NCBI RefSeq assembly: GCF_900111765.1
Contig: NZ_FOIB01000010.1
Span: 310,001 to 374,000, forward strand
Direction: 5' to 3'
Length of the DNA: 64,000 nt
Source of the DNA: Myxococcus fulvus
Lineage (GTDB): Bacteria > Myxococcota > Myxococcia > Myxococcales > Myxococcaceae
Shown here: one piece after another, positions 44,212 through 52,703 of the stretch
How the letters are laid out: each line of letters starts with the position of its first letter
How positions within the stretch are numbered: position 1 is the first letter of the stretch
Notes under the pieces: model-generated
The model's database searches: none
The model's input: the letters and a program-made list of their open reading frames with translations, nothing else
Told to the model about the DNA's origin: nothing
Translations under genes and position numbers: made by a program

Positions 44212-45123
44212 ATGCGCAACGGAGGATGGTTGTCGCCAGTCGAGCGGGTGCGGCGTCTCGCGTTGTCGCTGGAGCGGCTGGCCGCGCACGGGCTGGCGAG
44301 CGGCGCGGTGAGCGGTGCCACCGAGGGGCTGCACGAAGAGCTGCCGGCGCTCGATGGCGCCCTGAAGGAGCTCATCCAGGACGCGGTGCTCCTGCTGGCT
44401 CGCACGGTGCACGAGGCGAACGAGCATGCGCCGGGTGCCTGGACGCACGCGCTGGCGGAGAGCGCGGTCCGGGGCGCGGTGGAGGAGCTGCGGCGCTCGA
44501 TGCCGGGCGTGGACCTGATGTCGCGCGAGCTGGTGGAGCGGATGAACGCGTGGCTCGAGCGCACGGCGGAGACGGAGGCGCTGCGCCGCAGGGAGCTGCG
44601 CAAGCCTGGCGCCCGGGCCCGGACGATGGCGACGGGCGCGGTGCGGGGCGCGGTGAAGGAGCTGGAGCACGATATGGACCTGGTGGCCCCCATGGCCGCG
44701 CAGCTGGCGTCACGCGCGGGGCAGGGGCTCATCGAGGGGTTGAGCCGCGGGCTGGAGGCACGCTCCGAGCGGCTCGACGAGGTGCTGGAGCGGGCGGGGC
44801 GGCGGTTCGTCCACTCCGTGGTGGAGCAGCTGGAGCTGGAGCTGATGGCCCGGAGGGAAGGGACGGACCTGGGCGGAGCCGTGGCGGCGATGGCCGAGCG
44901 CACGGCGGTGGCGACGGTGAGAGGCGCATCGGAGGAGCTGCGGCGGCAGGGCAGGGCGGTGCGGGATGAGCACTCGGGCTCCGCGTTACGGGCGGCGAGC
45001 CGGGACGTGACGCTGGGCGTGCTCTCCGCGTTGTCGGAGCACCTGCGTCGGCCGTTCGCCGTCGTGGCGGGGGCGGGCGGCGCGCTCATGCTCACCGCGC
45101 TCACCCTGAAGCGCTGGCGTTGA
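44212..45123 (+). CDS. Helical protein with C-terminal membrane segment
   Basis: A 303-aa protein I do not recognise. It is almost wholly alpha-helical, rich in Ala, Glu, Arg and Leu, and repeats a motif like ATGAVRGAVKELEHDM (variants at about residues 30, 85, 145 and 240), suggesting internal duplication of a ~60-residue unit. The C-terminus has one hydrophobic stretch, VVAGAGGALMLTALTL, followed by KRWR, which would anchor it in the inner membrane with the bulk in the cytosol. The ATG at 44212 follows a weak purine run. It is divergent from the AbiGi-like gene, with about 220 bp between. Confidence 0.6.
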   Translation: MRNGGWLSPVERVRRLALSLERLAAHGLASGAVSGATEGLHEELPALDGALKELIQDAVLLLARTVHEANEHAPGAWTHALAESAVRGAVEELRRSMPGVDLMSRELVERMNAWLERTAETEALRRRELRKPGARARTMATGAVRGAVKELEHDMDLVAPMAAQLASRAGQGLIEGLSRGLEARSERLDEVLERAGRRFVHSVVEQLELELMARREGTDLGGAVAAMAERTAVATVRGASEELRRQGRAVRDEHSGSALRAASRDVTLGVLSALSEHLRRPFAVVAGAGGALMLTALTLKRWR

Positions 45124-45670
45124 CGCACCGCTTTGTCTCCGTGCGTCGCCCAAGGTGTCGGTCTGCCGCCGCGAGGCGGGAACGCCGGCCTCGCCGATAG
45201 GGGGCTGAGGCGTGGCGGCGCTACCGGGCGACGGGCATGGCGACGCCGCCGGTGGAGGCAGAGGCGTGGCGGCGCTACCGGGCGACGGGCACGGCGACTC
45301 CGCCGATGGGGTCCGAGGCGTGGCGGCGCTACCGGGCGACGGGCACGGCGGCTCCGCCGGTGGAGGCTGAGGCGTGGTGGCGGCGCTACCGGGCGACGGG
45401 CACGGCGACTCCGCTGGTGGAGGCAGAGGCGTGGCGGCGCTACCGGGCGACGGGCACGGCGACTCCGCTGGTGGAGGCAGAGTCGCGGCGCTACCGGGCG
45501 ACGGGCAAGGCGACTCCGCCGGTGGAGGCAGTGGCGCGGCGGCGCTACCGGGCGACGGGCACGGCGGCTCCGCCGGTAGGAGTGCTCGACCGACCCATCC
45601 GCGCGAGTCTCGGATGCCTGGATGGAGGCCCTTGTGCGGCGCCGCTCGGAGGCGACTACGATGGTCCGCC
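45124..45670. other. 547-bp gap with minisatellite and no confident gene
   Basis: Contains the 54-bp tandem repeat described separately plus about 90 bp upstream and 80 bp downstream with no visible gene. All three plus-strand frames are open across the repeat because of its composition. Reading into the TonB-C-like gene start at 45671 would place Gly-rich repeats before a signal peptide, which is implausible. Confidence 0.6.
45217..45590. repeat. Seven-unit 54-bp tandem repeat
   Basis: Units carry the core CTACCGGGCGACGGGCA at 45221, 45275, 45329, 45386, 45440, 45491 and 45545. The spacings are 54, 54, 57, 54, 51 and 54 bp, every one a multiple of three. Units differ by a few bases and by 3-bp insertions or deletions. 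In one plus frame they would encode an 18-residue unit, EAWRRYRATGTATPPVEA. In a minus frame they read as a Pro/Ser-rich unit. No start or product is convincing. Confidence 0.85.
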
Positions 45671-46072
45671 ATGCTCCGTTCCCGCTCGCTGTCTCTGGTG
45701 GCCCTGTTCACGCTGGTCGTCGCGCCCCTGGCGCTCGCCGCCGCGGGTCCCCGGTTGCAGGCCTTCTTCCAGCCCGACCTCACGAACGTCGCCTACCAGC
45801 AGAAGGTCTACGCGCAGGTCGCCGGCAAGTGGAAGCAGCCAGGACGCAAGAGCGTCCCCGCCGTGGGCCGCAAGGCGGTGGTCCAGGCGGTGATTGGCCG
45901 GGACGGCAAGCTCGTCTCGGCGGTGGTGGGCGTGGAGTCCGGCTCCAAGGCGTGGGATGCCGCCGCGCTGTCGGCCGTTCAGAAGGCCGCGCCTTTCGCG
46001 CCGCTGCCGGCGGACTATGTACTGCCGACGTTGGATGCCCACTTCCACGTCGAGTGGACCGCCTCTCCTTGA
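45671..46072 (+). CDS. Small secreted TonB/TolA C-terminal-domain protein
   Basis: A 133-aa protein with a signal peptide (residues 1-26). The mature ~105 residues match the TonB/TolA C-terminal domain: an N-terminal VYAQVAGKWKQP helix, an AVVQAVIGRDGKLVSAVV strand pair, AALSAVQKAAPFAPLP (the TolA-like PFxPLP turn) and a C-terminal beta strand. There is no transmembrane or proline-rich linker, so it is free in the periplasm or secreted, unlike real TonB or TolA. It may be a stand-alone partner for an envelope complex. The next gene begins 36 bp after its stop and is read in the same direction. Confidence 0.75.
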   Translation: MLRSRSLSLVALFTLVVAPLALAAAGPRLQAFFQPDLTNVAYQQKVYAQVAGKWKQPGRKSVPAVGRKAVVQAVIGRDGKLVSAVVGVESGSKAWDAAALSAVQKAAPFAPLPADYVLPTLDAHFHVEWTASP

Positions 46073-46107
46073 ACACCCGGCCGCGTCGCCTCGCTTCGGA
46101 GCCATCG

Positions 46108-49100
46108 ATGACCCACGGGTTGCCGCGCTTCGCGTTCCTGGTCGTCCTGTTCCTGCTGGCCGCCCCGCCCGTCGATGCGGCCCGTGAGCCTCGCCGCGTC
46201 ACGAGCGCGACCAGTGTCATCGGCGCCTGGAAGGAGTCCCAGCACCTCTACGTGAAGGGCGATGTCGGCGTCACCGACGCGCAGCTCGAGGACCTCGAGG
46301 CGTGGCTCACCGAGGAGGCGCCGCGCTGGACCGTGGTGTTGATGTCGGACGCGGAAGGGGAGCGCTACGTCGACGCCGAGGGGACGACCTTCCGCGACAT
46401 CGACGCCGCGCTGCACGCCCTGGGCAAGGGCCTGTCGAACCGGACGGGCTTCGGCGCGCTGAAGAACCCCCGGACGAAGGCGCCCGATGGCACCGTGCTG
46501 TTGATCTCCCTGGCGGAGCGCCGCTTGTCGTACTTCGCCTCGGAGACCAAGGACGAGCGCCGGCTGGGCGAGGACCGCTGGGCGGGCTCGCTGGACTCCC
46601 GCGCCGTGGAGGCCATGCGCAATGGCGGCCGCCTCATCGACGCGGTGAAGAACACCGTCGACTCCATCGAGACCCAGCTGCGCGCCGCCCTGGACAGGGA
46701 GGAGGTCGAGCGGACCCGTCGCATCGAGGCGCTGCGGACGAACCTCGTGGCGCTCCAGAAGGAGCTCCCCGGGCTCGAGGAGCGACGCGCCTCGGTCTTC
46801 AGGTCGGCGATACCGCCGGGCTTGCCCGCGGCCGCCGTGGACCTCGATGGCGCGGGCAAGACGCTCCTCCAGGCGCTCGCCCTGCTCACGCCGCCGGAGA
46901 AGGCGGACCTCGCCAAGGCGACGTCCCTGTATGACGGGCTGCGCGCGGACCTGGAGGGACTGCGCGCGGCGATGGAGTCCCGTCGGCTCGCGAGCGACCG
47001 ATTGAAGGTCCTGGAGGCCGCGCTGGAGAGCCTGCCCGGGCACCGTTACGCCGGCTTCGCGAAGCCGCAGCTGGAGGCGCTGGACACGGCGGTGGAGAAC
47101 GCCAACGCCGCGGTCCGCGACATGTCGCCGTCACATCGCGACGCGCTCGTCGCCGCCGAGTCCGCTCGCGTGAAGGTCGCCGAGGCCCTGACGTCCGCCG
47201 AGAAGGACGAGCGCCGGCTGCGGGAGATCGACGAGGTGCTCAAGGCCCTGGAGGCGCTGCCGACCGCGGAGGCGGTCCAGGACGTGCTCTCGCGGGCGAG
47301 GGCGGCACAGCAGAAGGCTCGGGAGACGTTCGAGTCCCGCTCGCAGCTGCATCGCTTCGCGATGGACGAGAGCGAAGAGGCGCTCCGGCGTGCTGAGCGG
47401 GAGACGCAGAAGGCACAGAAGGCCCGAAGGATGCGAGACACGGGGGCCACGGCGGGCGGCGCGGGGCTGCTGCTCGCGGGCGTGCTGGCGCGCCGTCGTC
47501 GCAACGCGAGCCGACGCACGGCCATCGAGCAGCACGAGCGCTTCCGCACCGTCGTCGACGAGAAGACCCAGGCGCTGTTCGACCTGCTGGAGCGCACGCA
47601 CCTGGTGGCGGGCAAGTCCCGCGACGACATCGCGCGGCGCTTCGAGGGCCTCACGCGCGAGCGGGGACAGCAGCTCGCGTCCAACGTGGACGAGCTCTTC
47701 CTTCTCGTGACGGCCGCCGCGCGGGTGCTGCACCGGGCCGAGGACCTGCTCGCGGGCTCGGGCCCGTTGAACGGGCTGGGCGCGCACCTGGGCACCTCGC
47801 GCTACGAGAAGGTCACCGAGCTGCTGCGCGACGCGCCCATCGTCTTCCACCCGGATGAGGGAGTGGAAGGAGTCCTGCGTGGGCCGCGCTCGCACGCCCA
47901 GCGGCTCATCGGAGACGTGAAGAGCTATCAGCCTTTCTCGCTCTCGTTCCTGGACCTGCTGGAGGCGTTCAACTCCCACGCCGAGCGGGGGCTGACGCTC
48001 GTGGACGCCCTGGAGAGTGTTCCCCAGGTCGCGCTGGACGCGGTGAACGCGCTGGAGACGTTCTGCGCCCGGCTGCGCTCGCTGACGCCCGGGGTGGAGG
48101 TGCTCCGGGTGAAGCAGGTGGTCGCGCTCGTGGTGCCGTCGCTGGAGTCGCTCGTCGCGGCCGCGCGCCCGTTGCTGGCCAAGGACCCGATGGCCGCGGT
48201 GGAGGGACCGCTGACGGAGGGTGGGCGGCGCCTGGAGGACGCCGAGGCGCTCGTGGCGGTGATGGAGTCGGCCGTGGGGCAGGTGGCTCCCGCGGTGGAG
48301 CGCGCGGGTGCGGCGCTGGTGAAGGCGGGCCTGTCGCGCCGGTGGCTGGAGGACGCGCTGGCGGCTCGGGGCGAGGCGACGGAGAAGGTGGCGAAGGCGT
48401 TGCTCGAGGCCCCCGTGGGGGACTCGGTCGCGACCCTGGCGCAGTCCTTCACGGCCCTGGCCGGCCAGGCGGCGGAGACCTCCGACCTGGTGAAGCTCGC
48501 GGCGCGCGCGCAGGACGAGCTCGGCCGCGCGCAGAAGGAGACGGCGTCGGCGCGCGAGGCGCTGGGGCATGAGCTGGACAAGCCCGCGTCCGCGCTGTTG
48601 AACGAGCCGGAGTCGAACCCGACGGACCGGCACTCGGTCGGCGCGAACATGCTGGCCACGGGGCGCGAGGCGCTCGCCGAGGGCCGGCTGGAGACGGCGC
48701 GCGAGGCGCTGGACGCCGTGCTCGCCCGCGTGGACGAGGTGCGCGTCATCATCGCGAGCAGTCGCGAGGCCCGGAAGACCTTTGCCTCCCGGCGGGACGC
48801 CTGTCGCGAAGAGGCTCGGCGACTGGAGACGCGGGTGGCGGATGGCACCGTGCTGCTCGAGTCGCTGCTGAAGCGCTACCGTCCCACCGCGCTGCGCCTG
48901 CGCCCCGAGGACCCCGTGCACCCCGAGGCCAACGGCACCGTCCAGGACAACCTGACCGAGGTCGGTCGGCACCGCCTCGACGCCGCGAGCAAGCTCAAGG
49001 CCGCGGAGCTGGCCTTCGCCGAGGCGCGGCTGCTCGCCTCCGCGGACCTGCTGGGCCAGGTGGAGCGGCTCCATGCGCTCATGCACGCCCGCCTGATGGA

Positions 49101-50037
49101 GGTCGAGGAGAAGGCCCGGCGGCTCCAGGCCGCGGAGGAGCACAACGCGGGCGTCCTCCTGGCCGCCCGGGGCCTGCTCGCGGCCTGCACCGCCGACGTC
49201 TCCGATGCCCGGGTGATGCGCTCCACCGTGAAGGCTCGGGACGCGGCCCAGGGGCTGCTCCAGGCGGCCGTGCAGACCACGGAGTCGCGGCCCGCGGACC
49301 CGTTCGCCGCCGGTGAGAAGCTCGCCGCCGCGTGTCTGTCATTGGAGCAGGTGCGCCAGTCCGTCGCCCGGGACAGGGCCCTGCACGCGCAGGCCCAGGA
49401 CGGGCTCGCGTCCGCGGAGCGGGCCGTGTCCGCGGCGGACGTGTGGATTCGCCAGGCCGCCAATGACGGCATCGCCGACAGCCGGGCGACGGTGGTGGCG
49501 GTCAACGCCCTGTTGTCCCTGGGCAAGGACCTTTCCAAGGCCCAGGCGGAGTTCGGCAAGCCCCACGGTGACTGGGCGTCGGTCGACACGCTGGCCGGCC
49601 GCATCGCCTCCGACGCCGCCCGCAGGACCGCGGACCTGCGGGGAGAGCTGCGCTCCGCCGAGCAGGCCGCCAACGCCATCCATGGCGCCGCCGAGCTGGT
49701 TCGCGAGGCGGGCTCGTGGCGGGGGAGGCCCGGAGGCTCCTACCTCGACGAGGCCCGGCGCTCGCTCGACCGGGGCCTGTACGTCGAGGCCGAGCAGGCC
49801 GCGGGCAAGGCCTCCCGCGCCGCGTCCGACGCCATCGTGGAGGCGGAGGAGGAGCGCCGCCGCGAGGAGGCGCGCTCCCGCGAATCGTCGTGGTCCTCGT
49901 CCTCCTCGTCCTCGTCCTCGTCGTGGTCCTCGTCCTCGTCGTCCTCCTCGTCGAGCAGCGACTCCGGATTCTCCAGCTCTTCCTACGGAGGCGGCTCTTC
50001 GGGGAGCGGCTCGGGTTTCGGCAGCTCCAGTTGGTAA
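46108..50037 (+). CDS. Very long coiled-coil protein with poly-Ser tail
   Basis: A 1309-aa protein with a signal peptide (after ~24 residues), a ~170-residue globular domain (APRWTVVLMSDAEGERYVD and NPRTKAPDGTVLLIS), a long helical region, a short Ala/Gly hydrophobic segment (about residues 446-460) followed by RRRR, and another ~780-residue helical region. The last ~50 residues are a poly-Ser and Gly/Ser tail, SSWSSSSSSSSSSWSSSS, ending GSGFGSSSW. The tail resembles that of TPM-domain proteins (YgcG type), and the N-terminal domain could be a diverged TPM, but I cannot confirm it. If the hydrophobic segment spans the membrane, the larger helical half would lie in the cytosol. Confidence 0.65.
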   Translation: MTHGLPRFAFLVVLFLLAAPPVDAAREPRRVTSATSVIGAWKESQHLYVKGDVGVTDAQLEDLEAWLTEEAPRWTVVLMSDAEGERYVDAEGTTFRDIDAALHALGKGLSNRTGFGALKNPRTKAPDGTVLLISLAERRLSYFASETKDERRLGEDRWAGSLDSRAVEAMRNGGRLIDAVKNTVDSIETQLRAALDREEVERTRRIEALRTNLVALQKELPGLEERRASVFRSAIPPGLPAAAVDLDGAGKTLLQALALLTPPEKADLAKATSLYDGLRADLEGLRAAMESRRLASDRLKVLEAALESLPGHRYAGFAKPQLEALDTAVENANAAVRDMSPSHRDALVAAESARVKVAEALTSAEKDERRLREIDEVLKALEALPTAEAVQDVLSRARAAQQKARETFESRSQLHRFAMDESEEALRRAERETQKAQKARRMRDTGATAGGAGLLLAGVLARRRRNASRRTAIEQHERFRTVVDEKTQALFDLLERTHLVAGKSRDDIARRFEGLTRERGQQLASNVDELFLLVTAAARVLHRAEDLLAGSGPLNGLGAHLGTSRYEKVTELLRDAPIVFHPDEGVEGVLRGPRSHAQRLIGDVKSYQPFSLSFLDLLEAFNSHAERGLTLVDALESVPQVALDAVNALETFCARLRSLTPGVEVLRVKQVVALVVPSLESLVAAARPLLAKDPMAAVEGPLTEGGRRLEDAEALVAVMESAVGQVAPAVERAGAALVKAGLSRRWLEDALAARGEATEKVAKALLEAPVGDSVATLAQSFTALAGQAAETSDLVKLAARAQDELGRAQKETASAREALGHELDKPASALLNEPESNPTDRHSVGANMLATGREALAEGRLETAREALDAVLARVDEVRVIIASSREARKTFASRRDACREEARRLETRVADGTVLLESLLKRYRPTALRLRPEDPVHPEANGTVQDNLTEVGRHRLDAASKLKAAELAFAEARLLASADLLGQVERLHALMHARLMEVEEKARRLQAAEEHNAGVLLAARGLLAACTADVSDARVMRSTVKARDAAQGLLQAAVQTTESRPADPFAAGEKLAAACLSLEQVRQSVARDRALHAQAQDGLASAERAVSAADVWIRQAANDGIADSRATVVAVNALLSLGKDLSKAQAEFGKPHGDWASVDTLAGRIASDAARRTADLRGELRSAEQAANAIHGAAELVREAGSWRGRPGGSYLDEARRSLDRGLYVEAEQAAGKASRAASDAIVEAEEERRREEARSRESSWSSSSSSSSSSWSSSSSSSSSSSDSGFSSSSYGGGSSGSGSGFGSSSW

Positions 50038-50059
50038 TCCCGGGCTATGGTGCGCGCCC

Positions 50060-50785
50060 ATGGCAACTCCTCATATCTCCGCCGCACCCGGCGACTTCGC
50101 CGACGTGGTGCTGATGCCCGGTGACCCCCTCCGGGCTCGTTACATCTCCGAGCGCTTCCTGGAGGACGCCCGGGGCGTCACCTCCGTGCGCAACATGTTC
50201 GGCTTCACCGGCACCTATCAGGGCCGTCGCCTGTCGGTGATGGGGCACGGCATGGGGGTGCCCTCCATCTCCATCTACGCCACGGAGCTCATCAAGGTGT
50301 ACGGCGCCCGCACGCTCATCCGCGTGGGCAGCTGCGGCGCGCTGCGTCCGGACGTGAAGCTGCGCGACGTCATCGTGGCCACCGGCGCGGGCACCGACTC
50401 CAAGGTGAACCGGATGCGGCTGTTGGACCATGACTTCGCGGCCGTGGCCGACTTCGAGCTCGCTCGCTGGGCCGTGGAAGCGGCCGAGCGGCGCAACAAG
50501 GCCGTGCGCGCGGGCTCCGTCTTCACGTCTGACTTGTTCTACCACCCGCAGGAGCAGCTCAACGCCGCGCTGGTGCGCATGGGTGTGCTCGCCATCGAGA
50601 TGGAGGTCGCGGGCCTGTACGGCGTGGCGGCCGAGTTCGGCGCGCGCGCGCTGGCCCTGCTGACGGTGTCCGACCACCTGCAGACCGGGGAGCACCTGTC
50701 ACCCCAGGACCGGCAGACGACGTTCGACGAGATGATCGAACTGGCGCTCGACGTCGCCATCAAGGTGCCGCAGCCGACGCCCTGA
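50060..50785 (+). CDS. deoD: Purine-nucleoside phosphorylase, trimeric/hexameric DeoD type
   Basis: A 241-aa enzyme of the usual DeoD length. It has the nucleoside-phosphorylase pattern VVLMPGDPLRARYI (phosphate-binding loop), GHGMGVPSISIYATEL, IRVGSCGALRPDVKLRD and the late MEVAGLYGVA with TVSDHLQTGE, where the Asp in SDH contacts the purine base. It cleaves purine ribo- and deoxyribonucleosides with phosphate to give free base and ribose-1-phosphate in the cytosol. The start is 22 bp after the preceding stop; its ATG has no clear ribosome site. A strong hairpin follows at 50816-50836. Confidence 0.95.
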   Translation: MATPHISAAPGDFADVVLMPGDPLRARYISERFLEDARGVTSVRNMFGFTGTYQGRRLSVMGHGMGVPSISIYATELIKVYGARTLIRVGSCGALRPDVKLRDVIVATGAGTDSKVNRMRLLDHDFAAVADFELARWAVEAAERRNKAVRAGSVFTSDLFYHPQEQLNAALVRMGVLAIEMEVAGLYGVAAEFGARALALLTVSDHLQTGEHLSPQDRQTTFDEMIELALDVAIKVPQPTP

Positions 50786-50815
50786 CGCCCCCCTTCCTGC
50801 TCGGGAAGTGTGGTT

Positions 50816-50836
50816 GGGGCCACTCCAGGTGGCCCC
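50816..50836 (+). terminator. Hairpin after deoD
   Basis: A perfect 8-bp stem, GGGGCCAC (50816-50823) with GTGGCCCC (50829-50836), around a 5-nt loop, 30 bp after the deoD stop. No T-run. The next gene starts at 50912. Confidence 0.55.
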
Positions 50837-50911
50837 CTGGGTCAGGAGGGCGCCAAAAAATCCGGGGAGGGGCTTTGTGCTCGAACGAATCTCGGGCCAT
50901 CCTTCGCCCCG

Positions 50912-52612
50912 GTGCGTTACCCCCTTTGGCTCCTTCTGGTCTGCGCCGGCTGTGCCGGGCGCGTGGTTCCCCACTCTGGCGGCGAGTCCGCCCTGGCCTC
51001 CGTGCGTTCAGAAGGACTGACGCAGGGGAGTCAGGAGGCGCCGCCGGCGGCCGTGCCGTCGCCGCTCGCCGTCGAGACAGCCGCCGTGCCGGTCGCCACC
51101 GAGGCTCCGGCCGAGGGCTGCGTGCTGGCCGAGGAGGACCTGGAGGGCGAGGACGAGACGGCGGAGGCCGGCGAGGGGGAGGGCGACGACGGCGAGGGTG
51201 AGACGCCGGTGGTGGGCGGCGAGGTGCCCACGGGGCCGCTGTACACGGCAGACCTGTCCGACGAGGAGCTGGCGCGGCGCTGGAAGGACGACATCGCGTC
51301 GCTGGGCTCCATGGCGGTGGGCTTCGCGCACTCCGGCCGGCTGGTGAACTCGGTGCAGTTCCCGAAGGGGGAGGGCGCCGACTGGCTCGTGGTGCAGCCC
51401 GAGATTGCCTGGGGCACGCAGGAGAGCATCGACTACCTCATCGCCGCGATTCGGGAGGTGCGCTCGCGCTTCCCGGAGGCGCCGCCCATCCGCGTCAACG
51501 GCATCAGCAACAAGGAGGGTGGCTACAAGCGCCCCCACAAGAGCCACCAGAATGGCCGCGACGTGGACGTCGGCTTCTACTACCCGACGGTGGACCCCAT
51601 CCGTGAGCGCGAGCGCGAGAAGTACATCAACGTGCCGCTCAACTGGGCGTTCATCCGCGCGGTGGTGACGAAGACGGACATCCAGCTCATCCTCGTGGAC
51701 AAGCGCGTGCAGAAGGTCCTGTACGACTACGCGCTGTCGGCGGGCGAGGACAAGGCGTGGCTGGATTCGCTGTTCCACCCGGCGGGCATCATCCGGCACG
51801 CGCGTCGGCACCGGGACCATTTCCATCTGCGCTTCCACAACCCGAAGGCGCAGGAGCTGGGGCGCCGGGTGCAGCCGTTGCTGTCGCTCCAGCCCGAGCA
51901 CAACGTGACGACGCACCGCATCCGCTCGGGTGACACGTTGGGTGGCATCGCGCTTCGCTACAACTCGTCGGTGGCGCTGATTCGCAAGGCGAACCGGATG
52001 AAGAACAACTTCCTGCGCGCCGGTCAGCGCCTGGCGGTGCCGCTGCGGGGGCCGTGCACGCACTGCCCCGTGCCGCCGCCCTTCGTGTTGCCGCCGCGCA
52101 TGCTGCCGCCCGAGCCGAAGGCCCCGTTGGTCGCGTCGGTGGGCGCGGTGGTGGCGACGGAGGCGAAGGCCGTGACGGATTGCGCCAGGCCCACCCCGTC
52201 TCCGGCACCGGGCACGCAGGTGGCGAAGTCCTCCGAGTTCGAGAAGCCCGCCGCCACGGTGGGCGCCGAGACCGTGAGCGCGGCCGCCGCGGTGCAGGCG
52301 GGTGCCGCGTCCGTGAACAGCGCCGCCGCCGTGCAAGCGGGGGCTGCGTCCGTGAACAGCCCCGCGGTGCAGGTGGCGGGCACGCCGGTGAGCGCCGCGG
52401 TGCAGGCGGGTGCCGAGTCCGTGAACAGTGCCGCCGCCGCGCAGGCGGGTGTCGCGCCGATGAACGCGGTGTCCGCCTCCGAGGTCTCGGTCGAGCCGGC
52501 TCGGGCCGTGGTGGCTCCGGCGGGCGCGGCCGCTCCGCGGCCGACGGTGGCGCCGGCGTCCGCGCGTGAGCCGTCCGAAGGCGCGTCCGTGGGAATCACG
52601 CACGGACGCTGA
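50912..52612 (+). CDS. M74 penicillin-insensitive murein endopeptidase-like protein with LysM
   Basis: A 566-aa secreted protein. The GTG at 50912 gives a signal ending VCAGC. An acidic linker covers about residues 70-105. The M74 (MepA-type) domain has HKSHQNGRDVDVGF, where His209, His212 and Asp219 fit the zinc site, and HRDHFHLRF later. A LysM motif follows at about 353-400 (THRIRSGDTLGGIALRYN). The last ~130 residues are Ala-rich and contain four imperfect repeats of AVQAGAASVNS. MepA cleaves D-Ala-mDAP cross-links in peptidoglycan. The LysM binds glycan. The fusion with an Ala-rich tail is unlike E. coli MepA. Confidence 0.85.
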   Translation: MRYPLWLLLVCAGCAGRVVPHSGGESALASVRSEGLTQGSQEAPPAAVPSPLAVETAAVPVATEAPAEGCVLAEEDLEGEDETAEAGEGEGDDGEGETPVVGGEVPTGPLYTADLSDEELARRWKDDIASLGSMAVGFAHSGRLVNSVQFPKGEGADWLVVQPEIAWGTQESIDYLIAAIREVRSRFPEAPPIRVNGISNKEGGYKRPHKSHQNGRDVDVGFYYPTVDPIREREREKYINVPLNWAFIRAVVTKTDIQLILVDKRVQKVLYDYALSAGEDKAWLDSLFHPAGIIRHARRHRDHFHLRFHNPKAQELGRRVQPLLSLQPEHNVTTHRIRSGDTLGGIALRYNSSVALIRKANRMKNNFLRAGQRLAVPLRGPCTHCPVPPPFVLPPRMLPPEPKAPLVASVGAVVATEAKAVTDCARPTPSPAPGTQVAKSSEFEKPAATVGAETVSAAAAVQAGAASVNSAAAVQAGAASVNSPAVQVAGTPVSAAVQAGAESVNSAAAAQAGVAPMNAVSASEVSVEPARAVVAPAGAAAPRPTVAPASAREPSEGASVGITHGR

Positions 52613-52638
52613 GCCGGTGGTTCGATGTGCCTCGACGA

Positions 52639-52658
52639 GGGGCCGCTGCCGTGGCCCC
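52639..52658. terminator. Weak hairpin between M74 and caspase-like genes
   Basis: A 6-bp stem, GGGGCC (52639-52644) with GGCCCC (52653-52658), between the convergent M74 gene (ends 52612) and the caspase-like gene (stop at 52704). Short and GC-only, so it may be chance. Confidence 0.3.
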
Positions 52659-52703
52659 ACGTGAGCCCTGTTCGAAGTACCAGCTCGCGGTCGGCGGGCG
52701 TCC

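Noticed and set aside
45217..45590. CRISPR array
   Set aside because: Units are contiguous, with no unique spacers between conserved repeats; it is a minisatellite.
45374..45670. N-terminal extension of the TonB-C-like protein into the repeat region
   Set aside because: A normal signal peptide begins at 45671; an upstream Gly-rich extension would bury it.
44986..45783. Pro/Ser-rich protein on the minus strand across the 54-bp repeats
   Set aside because: It would overlap the 3' end of the helical protein gene and the 5' end of the TonB-C-like gene, and lacks a signal peptide or ribosome site. Kept only as a possible reading of the repeat.
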